From positions 1 to 60,980 of the forward strand of contig JBDUDK010000013.1 in NCBI GenBank assembly GCA_040002995.1: 60,980 nucleotides of DNA, read 5' to 3'. Positions within the stretch are counted from its first letter, which is position 1; each line of letters opens with the position of its first letter. This document shows, piece by piece, positions 7,666 to 16,252 of this stretch. The translations under genes and the position numbers were made by a program. Origin of the DNA: JBDUDK01 sp040002995 (GTDB taxonomy: Bacteria; Actinomycetota; Acidimicrobiia; Acidimicrobiales; Ilumatobacteraceae). Below the pieces are notes generated by a model. The model saw only the letters and a list, made by a program, of their open reading frames with translations. It was not told the origin of the DNA and made no database searches.

Positions 7666-9098
7666 CCATGACCGAAGCGCAGCTCAAGGACGGGCGCATC
7701 GTCGCAATCACCGGCCCCGTCGTCGACGTGGAGTTCCCGCCCGACTCCATCCCTCAGCTCAACCACGCGGTGACCATGACGATGAACTCGGGCGATAGGA
7801 CGGTCGAGATCATGGCCGAGATCGCCCAGCACCTCGGCGAGGGTCGGGTGCGCGCCATCTGCCTGAAGCCCACCGACGGTCTCACACGCGGCACCGCGGT
7901 GCGCCAGTTGGGCGAGGGCATTTCGGTACCGGTGGGCGACGAGGTCCTCGGCCATGTCTTCAACGTAATAGGCGAACCGCTCGACGCCGACCCGAGCGTG
8001 GTCGCCAATTGCGAGCGCTGGCAGATCCACCGCGACCCGCCCGCGTTCGATGCCCTCGAACCGCAACTGAAGATGTTCGAGACGGGCATCAAGGTCATCG
8101 ATCTCCTCACACCGTACGTGCAGGGCGGCAAGATCGGCTTGTTCGGTGGAGCGGGCGTGGGCAAGACCGTGCTTATCACGGAGATGATCCAGCGCGTCGC
8201 GCAGAACCATGGCGGCGTGTCGGTGTTCGCGGGCGTGGGTGAGCGCACGCGCGAGGGCACCGACCTTCGTCTCGAGATGATGGAGTCGGGCGTGATCGAC
8301 AAGACCGCGCTCGTCTTCGGTCAGATGGACGAGCCGCCGGGCGTGCGCCTGCGCGTCGGTCTGTCGGCGCTCACGATGGCGGAGTACTTCCGCGACGTGA
8401 AGAACCAAGACGTCCTGATGTTCATCGACAACATCTTCCGCTTCGTGCAAGCGGGCTCGGAAGTGTCGACTCTGCTCGGCCGTATGCCGTCGGCCGTGGG
8501 TTACCAACCCACGCTCGCCGACGAGATGGGCCAGCTGCAGGAGCGCATCACATCGACGCGGGGCCGCTCGATCACTTCGCTGCAAGCGGTGTACGTGCCC
8601 GCCGACGACTACACCGATCCGGCGCCGTTCACCACCTTCACGCACCTCGATGCCACCACCGAGCTGTCGCGCCAGATCGCGGCGCTCGGCATCTATCCCG
8701 CGGTCGACCCGTTGGCTTCGACCTCGACCCTGCTGCGGCCCGAGGTTGTGGGCGAGCGCCATTACGCGGTGGCCCGCCGGGTGCAGGAGGTGCTGCAGCG
8801 CTACAAGGAGCTCCAAGACATCATCGCCATCCTCGGCCTCGACGAGTTGTCCGAGGAGGATCGCCTGACCGTGAACCGCGCCCGAAAGGTGCAGAAATTC
8901 CTGTCGCAGCCGTTCTTCGTGGGCAAGGTGTTCACGGGCCTCGAGGGCATCTACGTCTCCACGGAGGAGACGGTCACGTCGTTCGAATCGCTCGTCGGCG
9001 GCGATCTCGACGACGTGCCCGAGCAGGCCTTCCTGAATGTCGGCGGTGTCGACCAGGTGCTCGCCAAGGCCAAGACCTTGCAGGAGCAGGCGGGCTAG
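7662..9098 (+). CDS. atpD: ATP synthase F1 subunit beta (catalytic)
   Basis: Catalytic subunit that makes ATP from ADP and phosphate. The 478-aa protein has Walker A GGAGVGKT near residue 161, the catalytic glutamate region GERTREG, Walker B LMFIDNIFRF, the signature PAVDPLAST and the DELSEED-type lever (here LDELSEEDRL). The start overlaps the atpG stop. All key residues are present and the sequence is intact. Confidence 0.98.
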   Translation: MTMTEAQLKDGRIVAITGPVVDVEFPPDSIPQLNHAVTMTMNSGDRTVEIMAEIAQHLGEGRVRAICLKPTDGLTRGTAVRQLGEGISVPVGDEVLGHVFNVIGEPLDADPSVVANCERWQIHRDPPAFDALEPQLKMFETGIKVIDLLTPYVQGGKIGLFGGAGVGKTVLITEMIQRVAQNHGGVSVFAGVGERTREGTDLRLEMMESGVIDKTALVFGQMDEPPGVRLRVGLSALTMAEYFRDVKNQDVLMFIDNIFRFVQAGSEVSTLLGRMPSAVGYQPTLADEMGQLQERITSTRGRSITSLQAVYVPADDYTDPAPFTTFTHLDATTELSRQIAALGIYPAVDPLASTSTLLRPEVVGERHYAVARRVQEVLQRYKELQDIIAILGLDELSEEDRLTVNRARKVQKFLSQPFFVGKVFTGLEGIYVSTEETVTSFESLVGGDLDDVPEQAFLNVGGVDQVLAKAKTLQEQAG

Positions 9099-9104
9099 CT
9101 CGAC

Positions 9105-9503
9105 ATGGCGACGATGCGTGTGGAAGTGGTGTCACCCGAGCGGGTGCTCTTCTCGGGCGAGGCCACCATGGTCGTGACCCGGACGTTGGGCGGCGGCGAG
9201 ATCGCGTTCCAACCGGGGCACGCGCCGTTTCTCGCCGCGCTCACCGAGAACCACACGCGTATCTATCTCGCCGATGGAGGCCGCCAGGATGTCGCGGTTG
9301 GCGGCGGGTTCGTCGAGGTTTCGAACAACACGGTGTCGCTCTTGTGCGACGTGGCGGAGTTGGCGGGCGACATCGACGTCGACCGGGCGCGGCGGGCCAA
9401 GGATGCCGCCGAGCTCAGCCTGAGCCGTGAAAATGACACGGCCGTCGAGGCGGCATTACGGCGCGCCCACGCTCGCCTCGCCGCCGCCGGCGTCGTGGTC
9501 TGA
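9105..9503 (+). CDS. atpC: ATP synthase F1 subunit epsilon
   Basis: Last gene of the operon. The 132-aa product has the N-terminal beta sandwich (VEVVSPERVLFSGEA, IAFQPGHAPFLAAL, VGGGFVEVSNNTVSLLCD) and a C-terminal helical hairpin rich in Arg and Ala that in other species moderates ATP hydrolysis. It starts six bases after atpD. No clear terminator with a T-run follows; the next gene begins 24 bases later, so read-through is possible. Confidence 0.95.
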   Translation: MATMRVEVVSPERVLFSGEATMVVTRTLGGGEIAFQPGHAPFLAALTENHTRIYLADGGRQDVAVGGGFVEVSNNTVSLLCDVAELAGDIDVDRARRAKDAAELSLSRENDTAVEAALRRAHARLAAAGVVV

Positions 9504-9527
9504 GGCCGCCGCACCGGCGCTGCTTCC

Positions 9528-10244
9528 ATGGCCCGTCGCCGATTCGCCGTTGCGCTCATGGTGCCCGAGCCCTGGCGCACCGAAGTCGACGCGCTGCGGC
9601 GGGCGGTGGCCGACCCTCGTCTGGATCGGATCGGTCCCCACATCACGCTCGTGCCGCCGGTGAACATCGCCGCCGAGTATTTGTCCGACGCCCTCCGCGT
9701 GGTGCGGGAGGCCGCCGCGGCTCACGGTCCGCTCGAGCTCACCGTCGGACCGGCCACCACGTTCCTGCCCGCCAGCCCGGTCGCGTACCTCGCCGTCCAC
9801 CCGGTGGAGCCCGTGGAGGCCTTGCACCGCGCCGTGAACCGGCCACCGATCGAGCGCCCTGAGGAGAGGCCATTCGTCCCTCACGTCACGATCACGACCG
9901 ACGAGACCTCCGACAGGCTCGCCGCGATAGTCACTGCGTTCGCCGGCTTTGTGAGAGACGTGCGGTTCGAGCATGTGCATCTACTCGAGCACACTCGCGA
10001 CGACGACGACGTGCTGCGCTGGCATGTGATCGCCGATGCCCGGCTCGGATCATCAGCGGTGCTCGGCCGCGGCGGTATCGAGGTCGAGACCATCGGGGGC
10101 AGTGTCGCCGACCCCGAAGCGATGGCCTTCGCACGCGAGGCCGACGTCATCACCGCCCGGATCGGCTCTCGCGTCGTCGCCGTGGCGAGCGACGAGCCGT
10201 GGTTGGCCGATCTGCTGGCCAGCCGACGCTTCGGTCAGGAGTAG
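9528..10244 (+). CDS. 2'-5' RNA ligase / 2H phosphoesterase family protein
   Basis: The 238-aa protein carries the two H-x-T motifs of the 2H phosphoesterase fold: HITL at residues 38-41 and HVTI at 119-122, each after a hydrophobic strand. Such enzymes act on 2',5' or cyclic phosphate ends of RNA or nucleotides; the substrate here is unknown. Residues after about 180 form an extra segment that resembles the beginning of an acyltransferase-like domain but is too short to be complete. The 3' end overlaps the convergent glpX by 10 bp. Confidence 0.8.
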   Translation: MARRRFAVALMVPEPWRTEVDALRRAVADPRLDRIGPHITLVPPVNIAAEYLSDALRVVREAAAAHGPLELTVGPATTFLPASPVAYLAVHPVEPVEALHRAVNRPPIERPEERPFVPHVTITTDETSDRLAAIVTAFAGFVRDVRFEHVHLLEHTRDDDDVLRWHVIADARLGSSAVLGRGGIEVETIGGSVADPEAMAFAREADVITARIGSRVVAVASDEPWLADLLASRRFGQE

Positions 10245-11221
10245 TCGACGGCCGAAATGCCGGTGAGCTTCTCGAACGCGTGGTGGGCGTCGACGAGACG
10301 AACCGTGCCTGAGCGCGACCGCATCACGAGCGACTGCGTGATCGCGCTCTGCGGGTGGTAGCGCACGCCCTTCAAGAGATCGCCATCGGTGATGCCGGTG
10401 GCGGCGAAGAAGCAGTTATCGCCCTGCACCAGATCGTCGGTGGTGAGCACCTGCGACAGGTCGTAGCCCGCGGCTACCGCGGCCGCCCGTTCGCTGTCGT
10501 TGCGCGGCCACAGGCGGCCCTGGATCTCGCCACCCATGCACTTGAGCGCGGCGGCTGCGAGCACGCCTTCCGGCGTGCCGCCGACGCCGAACAGGATGTC
10601 GGCCCCTGCATCGGCCCACGCGGTCGAGATGGCGCCGGCGACATCGCCGTCGGAAATGAGCCGGATGCGGGCACCGGCCTGGCGGACTTCGCCGATGAGG
10701 TCGGCATGACGATCGCGATCGAGTATGACCGCCATGACGTCGCGCACCGTCTCGCCTTTGGCCTTGGCCACCGACTGCAGGTTCTCGGTGGGCGTGGCGG
10801 TGATGTCGATCGAGCCCCGCGCCTCGGGGCCCACGGCGATCTTTTCCATGTAGACGCACGGACCAGGGTTGAACATGGTGCCCCGTTCGCTCACCGCGAT
10901 CACGGAGAGCGCGTTGGCGCGCCCCATCGCGGTGGGTGTGGTGCCTTCGATCGGGTCGACGGCGATGTCGCACTCGGGAGGGGTGCCATCGCCGATGCGT
11001 TCACCGTTGTAGAGCATGGGGGCTTCGTCTTTTTCGCCTTCGCCGATCACGACGATGCCGTCCATGGCGACGGTGGCAAGCACCACGCGCATCGCCGCCA
11101 CGGCGGCACCATCGGCACCGTTCTTGTCGCCGCGCCCGACCCAACGGCCGGCGGCCAGCGCCGCCGATTCGGTCACCCTGACCAGCTCGAGAGCAAGGTT
11201 GCGATCGGGAGTGCGCGACAT
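10235..11221 (-). CDS. glpX: Fructose-1,6-bisphosphatase, class II (GlpX)
   Basis: Hydrolyses fructose-1,6-bisphosphate in gluconeogenesis in the cytoplasm. The 328-aa protein shows the metal-binding motifs IGEGEKDEAPM (about 59-69) and DPIEGTTP (about 89-96), then GGTPEGVLAAAALKC. This is the class II form typical of actinobacteria, which usually lack the class I enzyme. On its upstream side, a 345-bp stretch with no conventional gene holds two very short reading frames with strong ribosome binding sites. Confidence 0.95.
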   Translation of the reverse strand: MSRTPDRNLALELVRVTESAALAAGRWVGRGDKNGADGAAVAAMRVVLATVAMDGIVVIGEGEKDEAPMLYNGERIGDGTPPECDIAVDPIEGTTPTAMGRANALSVIAVSERGTMFNPGPCVYMEKIAVGPEARGSIDITATPTENLQSVAKAKGETVRDVMAVILDRDRHADLIGEVRQAGARIRLISDGDVAGAISTAWADAGADILFGVGGTPEGVLAAAALKCMGGEIQGRLWPRNDSERAAAVAAGYDLSQVLTTDDLVQGDNCFFAATGITDGDLLKGVRYHPQSAITQSLVMRSRSGTVRLVDAHHAFEKLTGISAVDYS

Positions 11222-11230
11222 GTGGCCACG

Positions 11231-11362
11231 CTACCCATCAGGAGGCGAGGCCCGCTCACGGTGCTGGTCGTCTCGGCGAAGGCGCGTGACTTGGGCGAGT
11301 CGGCGTAGCTCCTCTTGACGGGAAGCGAGGACGAGGACGAGGACGCGAGGATCGCGGTACAT
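11231..11362 (-). CDS. Small ORF (43 aa) upstream of glpX
   Basis: A 43-codon frame starts at an ATG preceded by GAAAGGA with seven-base spacing and ends ten bases before glpX. The N-terminus contains a repeated Val-Leu stretch from three copies of GTCCTC, and the rest is Arg/Gln/Asp rich. It belongs to no family recognised here. The well-placed ribosome binding site, the orientation and the place between a promoter-like site and glpX suggest translation. It might instead be a leader or chance ORF. Confidence 0.4.
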   Translation of the reverse strand: MYRDPRVLVLVLASRQEELRRLAQVTRLRRDDQHRERASPPDG

Positions 11363-11414
11363 AGCAGGTTCCTTTCGGGGAAATGGGAAACGAAAGCGGA
11401 GAAACTCGACGCGT

Positions 11415-11480
11415 TCAGATGCCGAAACCGGCGGCGAGGTCGCCGCGCACGCCGGCGCACGGATTCGCGGTCTTCAGCAT
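11415..11480 (-). CDS. Mini-ORF (21 aa) with near-consensus Shine-Dalgarno, upstream of glpX
   Basis: A 21-codon frame begins MLKTANPCAG and ends DLAAGFGI. Eight bases before the ATG is GGAGGTGAG, close to a perfect complement of the 16S rRNA tail and among the strongest ribosome binding sites in the window. Most nearby operon-leading genes lack one altogether. It may be a regulatory leader peptide or a very small protein. No run of one codon type suggests amino-acid attenuation, and no terminator hairpin with a T-run follows. Confidence 0.4.
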   Translation of the reverse strand: MLKTANPCAGVRGDLAAGFGI

Positions 11481-11547
11481 GGGGCTCACCTCCTCGCTCG
11501 GGATCGGACCGCACCAGGCAACACGATCGGGCGGCGGCAAAGCAACC

Positions 11548-11557
11548 GATTTAGGGT
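11548..11557. promoter_or_regulatory. Divergent promoter sharing one TA between facing -10 elements (glpX side / peptidase)
   Basis: On the plus strand TAGGGT (11552-11557) lies nine bases before the peptidase ATG. On the minus strand TAAATC (11553-11548) faces the mini-ORFs and glpX. The TA at 11552-11553 is the first two bases of both hexamers. The rest of the 345-bp gap between glpX and the peptidase holds only the two small ORFs and a short GAGGAC triplet repeat. Confidence 0.35.
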
Positions 11558-11566
11558 GATCGACCC

Positions 11567-13255
11567 ATGACGGCTCGCATCACACCCGCGATGGTGGCGC
11601 TCGGGCGCACCATCACCGAGCCGAAACTCGCGCCCGACGGCGCGACCGTCGCGTTCGTGTCGACGACGGGTGGTCGCAACTCGCTCGTTACGGTCGACGT
11701 GTACGGCGGACCGGAGCGAGTGATCGCGATCGATCCCGAGCCCGCGACGCGCGGCGGCGTCTTCGACTGGTGTCGAGGCGGCGTCGCGCTCGTCTATGCC
11801 GGCCGCGCCGGCGGGCTCTGGTGTGTGCCCGCATCGGGAGGTCGCGCCGGCGAGGTGAGCGACATCACGGCCGAAGGCATCACCGCATCGCCCGACGGGA
11901 CGCGCGTCGCCGCGGTGGTCGATCAGCGCGACGTCGTCGTGGTCGACCTCGAAAGTGGAGTGCCTGCCGTGGTGCGCGGCGAGCAGAACACCTTCGCGTT
12001 CGATCCGATCTGGAGCGACGAGGAGCTGCGTTGGCAGGAGTGGACGGAGCCCGACATGCCATGGGACGCCAGCCGCGTTGTGGGTTGGACTCCTGAGCGC
12101 GGCCGCGTTGTTCGTTTCGAACGACCGCGATCGCAGGCACAGCAACCGCGCGGCGACGCCGTGTTGTGCGACGCGAACGGCTGGCTGAACGTGTGGTCGC
12201 TGAGCGAGCAACGGCCGCTCGTCGACGAGCCGTACGAACATGGCGGGCCGTCATGGGGGATGGGACAACGTTCCTTCGCGTGGTCACCCGATGGTGCGCG
12301 GCTCGCGTTCGCGCGAAACGAGCTCGGCTTCGGGCGGTTGTGCGTTGTCGATGTCGCCTCGCGTGCTGTCGAGGAAGTCGCCAAAGGAGTGCACCAGTCG
12401 CTCTCGTGGGAAGACGGTTATCTCGTGGCGGTGCGATCGGGAGGACGTACCCCGAACCAGCTCGTGGCCTACGACACCGGTACGTGGAAGCGGACGGTTC
12501 TCGCCCACGGTCCCGTTGCGGGTTTCGAAGGCGCCCTGGCCGAGCCGGAGCCTGTGACCTGGTCGGGAGACGACGGTACGGTGCTCTATGGGCGCTTCTA
12601 CCGCGCCTCGGGCCGGTCGGTTGTCGTGTGGATCCACGGCGGGCCCACCGATCAGTGGGACGTCCGTTTTCTCCCGCGTATTGCGTATTTCGTCGAGCTC
12701 GGATGGTCGGTGTTCGTACCCGACCACCGGGGCAGTACCGGCCACGGACGCGCGTTCACTCAAGCGCTCACCGGCCGATGGGGAGAGCTCGACATCGGCG
12801 ACACGATCGCGGGAGTGCGCTCACTGGGCGCGTTCGACCATGTGGTCGCGATGGGCGGCTCGGCCGGAGGATTCACCACGCTCGGGTTGCTTGCCGCGCA
12901 CAACGATGTCGTCACCGCGGGCGTGGTGGTCTATCCAGTGACCGATCCTGTCGCGCTCGGTGGCGTGACGCACCGATTCGAACGGCATTACACGGAACGA
13001 CTTGCAGCTCCGTCAGAGCTCCGTCCTGACCTCGACACTGTGCGCGGTCCACTGTTGGTGCTGCACGGCGCGGATGATGTCGTGGTGCCCGCGAGCATGA
13101 CGCGTGCGTATGTCGAACGTCTGTGCGCACGCGGCGCACACGTCGAATATCACGAGTACGAAGGCGAGGGTCACGGCTGGCGCCGTCCGGAGACCGTGGC
13201 CGATGAGCTGGCCCGAGCCACTGCCTTTCTCACTGGTCTATGGTCGCGCTCGTGA
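11567..13255 (+). CDS. S9 family (prolyl oligopeptidase-like) serine peptidase
   Basis: A 562-aa protein with a beta-propeller-like N-terminal half (WD40/TolB-like repeats, about 1-320) and a C-terminal alpha/beta-hydrolase domain. The catalytic triad is visible: Ser432 in GGSAGG, Asp503/504 in HGADDVVVP and His536 in EGHGW. No signal peptide is seen, so it is probably cytoplasmic and acts on short peptides or acyl-peptides. The start is supported by TAGGGT nine bases upstream (leaderless pattern). It overlaps the next start as GTGA. Confidence 0.88.
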   Translation: MTARITPAMVALGRTITEPKLAPDGATVAFVSTTGGRNSLVTVDVYGGPERVIAIDPEPATRGGVFDWCRGGVALVYAGRAGGLWCVPASGGRAGEVSDITAEGITASPDGTRVAAVVDQRDVVVVDLESGVPAVVRGEQNTFAFDPIWSDEELRWQEWTEPDMPWDASRVVGWTPERGRVVRFERPRSQAQQPRGDAVLCDANGWLNVWSLSEQRPLVDEPYEHGGPSWGMGQRSFAWSPDGARLAFARNELGFGRLCVVDVASRAVEEVAKGVHQSLSWEDGYLVAVRSGGRTPNQLVAYDTGTWKRTVLAHGPVAGFEGALAEPEPVTWSGDDGTVLYGRFYRASGRSVVVWIHGGPTDQWDVRFLPRIAYFVELGWSVFVPDHRGSTGHGRAFTQALTGRWGELDIGDTIAGVRSLGAFDHVVAMGGSAGGFTTLGLLAAHNDVVTAGVVVYPVTDPVALGGVTHRFERHYTERLAAPSELRPDLDTVRGPLLVLHGADDVVVPASMTRAYVERLCARGAHVEYHEYEGEGHGWRRPETVADELARATAFLTGLWSRS

Positions 13256-13740
13256 CCGACATATTCGACCAGCCCGACGACGATCTGGTGGTCTACGAGC
13301 TCGGCGAATGGTCGCTCGATCAACGGGCCGCCCTCGGTGAAGCGCTCGCTAATCGTGCGATTCCCCACGGCTGGGAAGGTATCGACCTCGTTGTCCACGA
13401 GGATTACGAAGTCGAGGTTGACTCCATATGCGACGCAATCGAAAAGGGCGATCCGGTTGTCGATGATGTCGAGGACGAGCCGTCGGAAGTCATGGGCAAC
13501 CTCTTCGAAGCGGCCGATCGTTTGTTGCACGACACACGCGATGTCGATGCGAGCGCCTCGCTTCTCGCTTTGGCCGATCACCTCGATCCGGAAGAGCCGC
13601 CGTTCGGTGTCGACCCGGCCGTTTGGGAGCGCGTGGTTGACACCGCGGACGATCTCGCGGACGGCATCGCCGAAGAGGACGACGAGATCATCAACTCGTC
13701 AGCGGGGCAACTGCGCGGGCTCTTGCGGCCCCTGGTTTAG
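13252..13740 (+). CDS. Conserved acidic hypothetical protein
   Basis: A 162-aa, strongly acidic protein without membrane segments or a recognised catalytic motif. The N-terminal half (about 5-60) alternates strands and helices (VVYELGEWSLDQRAALGEAL, then GIDLVVHEDYEVEVDSI) and looks like a small alpha/beta sensor-type domain; the rest is helical. GTG at 13252 overlaps the preceding TGA (GTGA) and is preferred over an ATG four codons upstream. Function unknown. It is probably co-transcribed with the peptidase. Confidence 0.75.
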   Translation: MTDIFDQPDDDLVVYELGEWSLDQRAALGEALANRAIPHGWEGIDLVVHEDYEVEVDSICDAIEKGDPVVDDVEDEPSEVMGNLFEAADRLLHDTRDVDASASLLALADHLDPEEPPFGVDPAVWERVVDTADDLADGIAEEDDEIINSSAGQLRGLLRPLV

Positions 13741-13741
13741 C

Positions 13742-14437
13742 GTGCTGCTGGCCGAGCTCGAGGTCTGGCATTCGCGTCCGATCGCGCCGACGCGGCGCAT
13801 CGCGCTCGGTCATCTCGCGCTGCCGGTCGAGCCGCCCCCGGGCTTCGGCGGCCTCCTGCTCGGGGGGGTGGTCGCGGCCCACATCGGCGGTCTTGACGCC
13901 GAGCTCGTGCCCGACCTCCATGTGCTGATCGGCCAGGTCGAGGCGGGTCAGAGGATCGTGCAGCCCCGGCTGCGCCATCGCTTCCAGGTCGACCGGCACG
14001 GCCTGGCGCGGAGCCGCCACCGGCTGGTGGGCAAGGGTGAGGAGATCACGTTCGACTTCGAGGAGAACGGTTCGCCGACCCAACAGATCCTGGGCGCGGT
14101 GTACGCCGCCGAGCGCCTCGACGTGCCGGGTCGTAAGGCCGTGTGCGCGTTGCTCCACAAGGCGGTTCGATGGAACGGCGGACCGGTCGGGCCTTCGCTC
14201 ATCGCACACCTTTCGGGCGTGCAGTCCGCGTCGGTGATCGCGTTCGCCAACCCGGTCGTGTGGGCGCTCAACATTCTCGGTTTCGCGCCGGAATCGCGGC
14301 CCTCGAAGCGACAGGTGCAGGCCCGGTTCCGAGCCCGCCTCATGGACGTGCACCCCGACCACGGTGGCGACGAGGAGGCGGCGAGTACCTCGATCGCGGA
14401 GCTCGGCGAAGCCCGTCGGGTACTCCTCGGGACATGA
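13742..14437 (+). CDS. J-domain-like protein with novel N-terminal region
   Basis: A 231-aa protein whose C-terminus has a DnaJ-type HPD tripeptide (His204-Pro-Asp in MDVHPDHGG) between two helices, suggesting a co-chaperone contact with Hsp70. The N-terminal 140 residues are not recognised; they alternate strands and end in a helical FANPVVWALNILGF segment. A GTG one base after the preceding stop gives the start. The long open frame upstream overlaps the acidic protein in another frame and is ignored. Partner and role are unknown. Confidence 0.75.
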   Translation: MLLAELEVWHSRPIAPTRRIALGHLALPVEPPPGFGGLLLGGVVAAHIGGLDAELVPDLHVLIGQVEAGQRIVQPRLRHRFQVDRHGLARSRHRLVGKGEEITFDFEENGSPTQQILGAVYAAERLDVPGRKAVCALLHKAVRWNGGPVGPSLIAHLSGVQSASVIAFANPVVWALNILGFAPESRPSKRQVQARFRARLMDVHPDHGGDEEAASTSIAELGEARRVLLGT

Positions 14438-14438
14438 T

Positions 14439-15008
14439 GTGAACGGACCCGCGCTGTTGCTCTTTCCCGGCGCAGGGACAGGTAGCGATCACCCGTCGCT
14501 GCGCGCGATCGAGGCCGCGTCGCCGTGGCCAACCGTGCGAGCCGACTTCGTGTACCGCAAGGCCGGCCGTCGCTCGCCCGATCGCCCGGCCGTGCTCATC
14601 CAAGCGGTGGTCGACGAGGCGGAAAAAATCGCGAGCCCGTTCCTCGTATTGGGCGGACGCTCGATGGGCGGACGGATGTGCTCGATGGCTGTGGCGCAGG
14701 GTCTGGTGGCCGCGGCCGGCCTCGTCCTCATCAGCTACCCGTTGCATCCGCCGGGGAAGCGCGACCAACTTCGCGTCGACCACTTCGGCGCCATCGACGT
14801 TCCGTGTCTATTCGTTTCGGGAACGCGTGACCCGTTCGGCTCCCGCGAAGAGCTCGAGACGCACACGACCGCGATCTCGGGTCCCGTGACCCACGAGTGG
14901 TTCGAGGGACTCGGCCACGATCTCAAAGGCGCCGACGCCCGCGTGGCCTCAGTCGTCGCGGACTGGCTCACGTCGTTGGCGCCTCCTCGACGCGATCCTC
15001 AGGATTGA
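14439..15008 (+). CDS. Alpha/beta hydrolase, KANL3/Tex30-like
   Basis: A 189-aa compact alpha/beta hydrolase. The nucleophile motif GRSMGG (Ser about residue 75), the acid in SGTRDPFG and the histidine in GLGHDLK are in the right order, and the N-terminal FPGAGTGSDHPSL forms the oxyanion loop typical of the KANL3/Tex30 group. Substrate unknown. The GTG start lies two bases after the J-domain gene stop. The 3' end overlaps the convergent MFS transporter gene by 41 bp, the largest overlap in the window. Confidence 0.8.
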   Translation: MNGPALLLFPGAGTGSDHPSLRAIEAASPWPTVRADFVYRKAGRRSPDRPAVLIQAVVDEAEKIASPFLVLGGRSMGGRMCSMAVAQGLVAAAGLVLISYPLHPPGKRDQLRVDHFGAIDVPCLFVSGTRDPFGSREELETHTTAISGPVTHEWFEGLGHDLKGADARVASVVADWLTSLAPPRRDPQD

Positions 15009-16227
15009 TGTCCTCCAACTCGATGCGCGCGGTTTCCGGATAGAGCGCCAACACGAGCACTGCGACAGTGAGAGGGCCGATCGCAAGCCCTGCCATCACC
15101 GGGCCGTAGCCGCCCGTGTCGTGGACGAGCGCGCCGGTGAGCACAAGACCGACCGCCGACCCCGCGAGGCTCACGACTGTGATCGCGGCATTGGCCCGGC
15201 CGCGCAGTCCCGTTGGGAACAGTTCGGCCGAGTACACGCCGAGGGCCGGCACCGCGAGTGCGCCAAGGAGGGCGCCGGCCGTCGACCAGATCCACATCCA
15301 CGCGCCCCCGACCGAGAACACCGCCACCGTTGCGACGGAGCCGCAGGCGAGCCCGACGGCCGCGACGATCCGCCGTCCGTGGTTGTCGGCCAGGCGACCT
15401 CCGACGACGACGCCGAGCCCGCCGGGCGTGTTGGTGACGAGCGAGAAGAGCGCCACCCTCTTCGCCGAGAAGTGGCGAATCTTTTTGAGATAGCGGTTCT
15501 GAAATCCCGACGCCGGCGCCACCAGAAGGTTCGTGAGCAGACCCGACATCGCGAGCAGCCAGAACCGGCGACCATGGCCTTTGAACTCGGCGACCGGATG
15601 GGGCGCCTCGTAACGGCGGCTCTCCGGCAGGTGGCGTCGAACGACGGGCACGAGGGCGAGGAACAGGAGCGGCGCCACGTAAACGAGGCGCCAGCCGCGC
15701 TCGCCGAGATCCGCGAGAGGGAGCACGACGAGGCACGCGCCCGCGCCCACTGCGGCGGAGATGGACAAAAGGCTTACGGCGTACGCGCGGGATCCCTTGG
15801 GCATCTCTTCGGTGGCGATGATCACGATCACGAGCCCAAGTGAGATCGCAAGCGGACGCCCGACAATCTGCGTGGCCGTCAGCACAACCAGGTTCGGTGC
15901 CAAGGCGCCGAGCGCGCACACGATTGGTGCTGATGCCAGCGTGAGGAGGGCTACGAGCCTGCGACCATGGCGGTCGGCCAGCCCCACCACCACAAGGGCG
16001 ATGAGCACGCCACCGCGTACGGCCGCGAGAGAAAAGCCCTGCGCGGTGTCGGACGCGTGAAACTCATCAGCCGCGAACGACACCGTTTGTGTGAGCAGCG
16101 TGTTGAGGTAACCGACCGGCAAACTGGCGAGCGCCAGGACAATTAGGACTCGCCAAGCGCGTCGGTCGAGCTGGTCGGGCGGCGCCCACCATGCGACCGT
16201 GGGTGCGACGGTGGCTGCGTTGCCCAC
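14968..16227 (-). CDS. MFS transporter (sugar-porter/metabolite type)
   Basis: A 419-aa protein with about 12 hydrophobic helices. The MFS signature loops are present: GLADRHGRRL between helices 2 and 3, GGRLADNHGRR in the second half and a PESRR loop after helix 6. The C-terminal tail is short and acidic. GTG at 16227 is chosen because TATTGT lies eight bases upstream. An ATG nine codons upstream would overlap the murA start codon and leave no room for a promoter. Substrate cannot be assigned. Confidence 0.8.
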   Translation of the reverse strand: MGNAATVAPTVAWWAPPDQLDRRAWRVLIVLALASLPVGYLNTLLTQTVSFAADEFHASDTAQGFSLAAVRGGVLIALVVVGLADRHGRRLVALLTLASAPIVCALGALAPNLVVLTATQIVGRPLAISLGLVIVIIATEEMPKGSRAYAVSLLSISAAVGAGACLVVLPLADLGERGWRLVYVAPLLFLALVPVVRRHLPESRRYEAPHPVAEFKGHGRRFWLLAMSGLLTNLLVAPASGFQNRYLKKIRHFSAKRVALFSLVTNTPGGLGVVVGGRLADNHGRRIVAAVGLACGSVATVAVFSVGGAWMWIWSTAGALLGALAVPALGVYSAELFPTGLRGRANAAITVVSLAGSAVGLVLTGALVHDTGGYGPVMAGLAIGPLTVAVLVLALYPETARIELEDINPEDRVEEAPTT

Positions 16228-16235
16228 ACTGGTCG

Positions 16236-16245
16236 ACAATACTGA
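16236..16245. promoter_or_regulatory. Shared-TA divergent promoter (MFS transporter / murA)
   Basis: The plus-strand -10-like TACTGA(T) begins at 16240 and ends seven bases before the murA ATG. The minus-strand TATTGT (16241-16236) ends eight bases before the transporter GTG. Both hexamers start on the same TA at 16240-16241. Only 25 bp separate the two start codons, so both mRNAs would be leaderless. Confidence 0.4.
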
Positions 16246-16252
16246 TGAGTTC

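Noticed and set aside
11321..11346. GAGGAC triplet repeat as a tandem-repeat locus
   Set aside because: Only about three copies, and inside the small ORF; reported there and not as a separate repeat.
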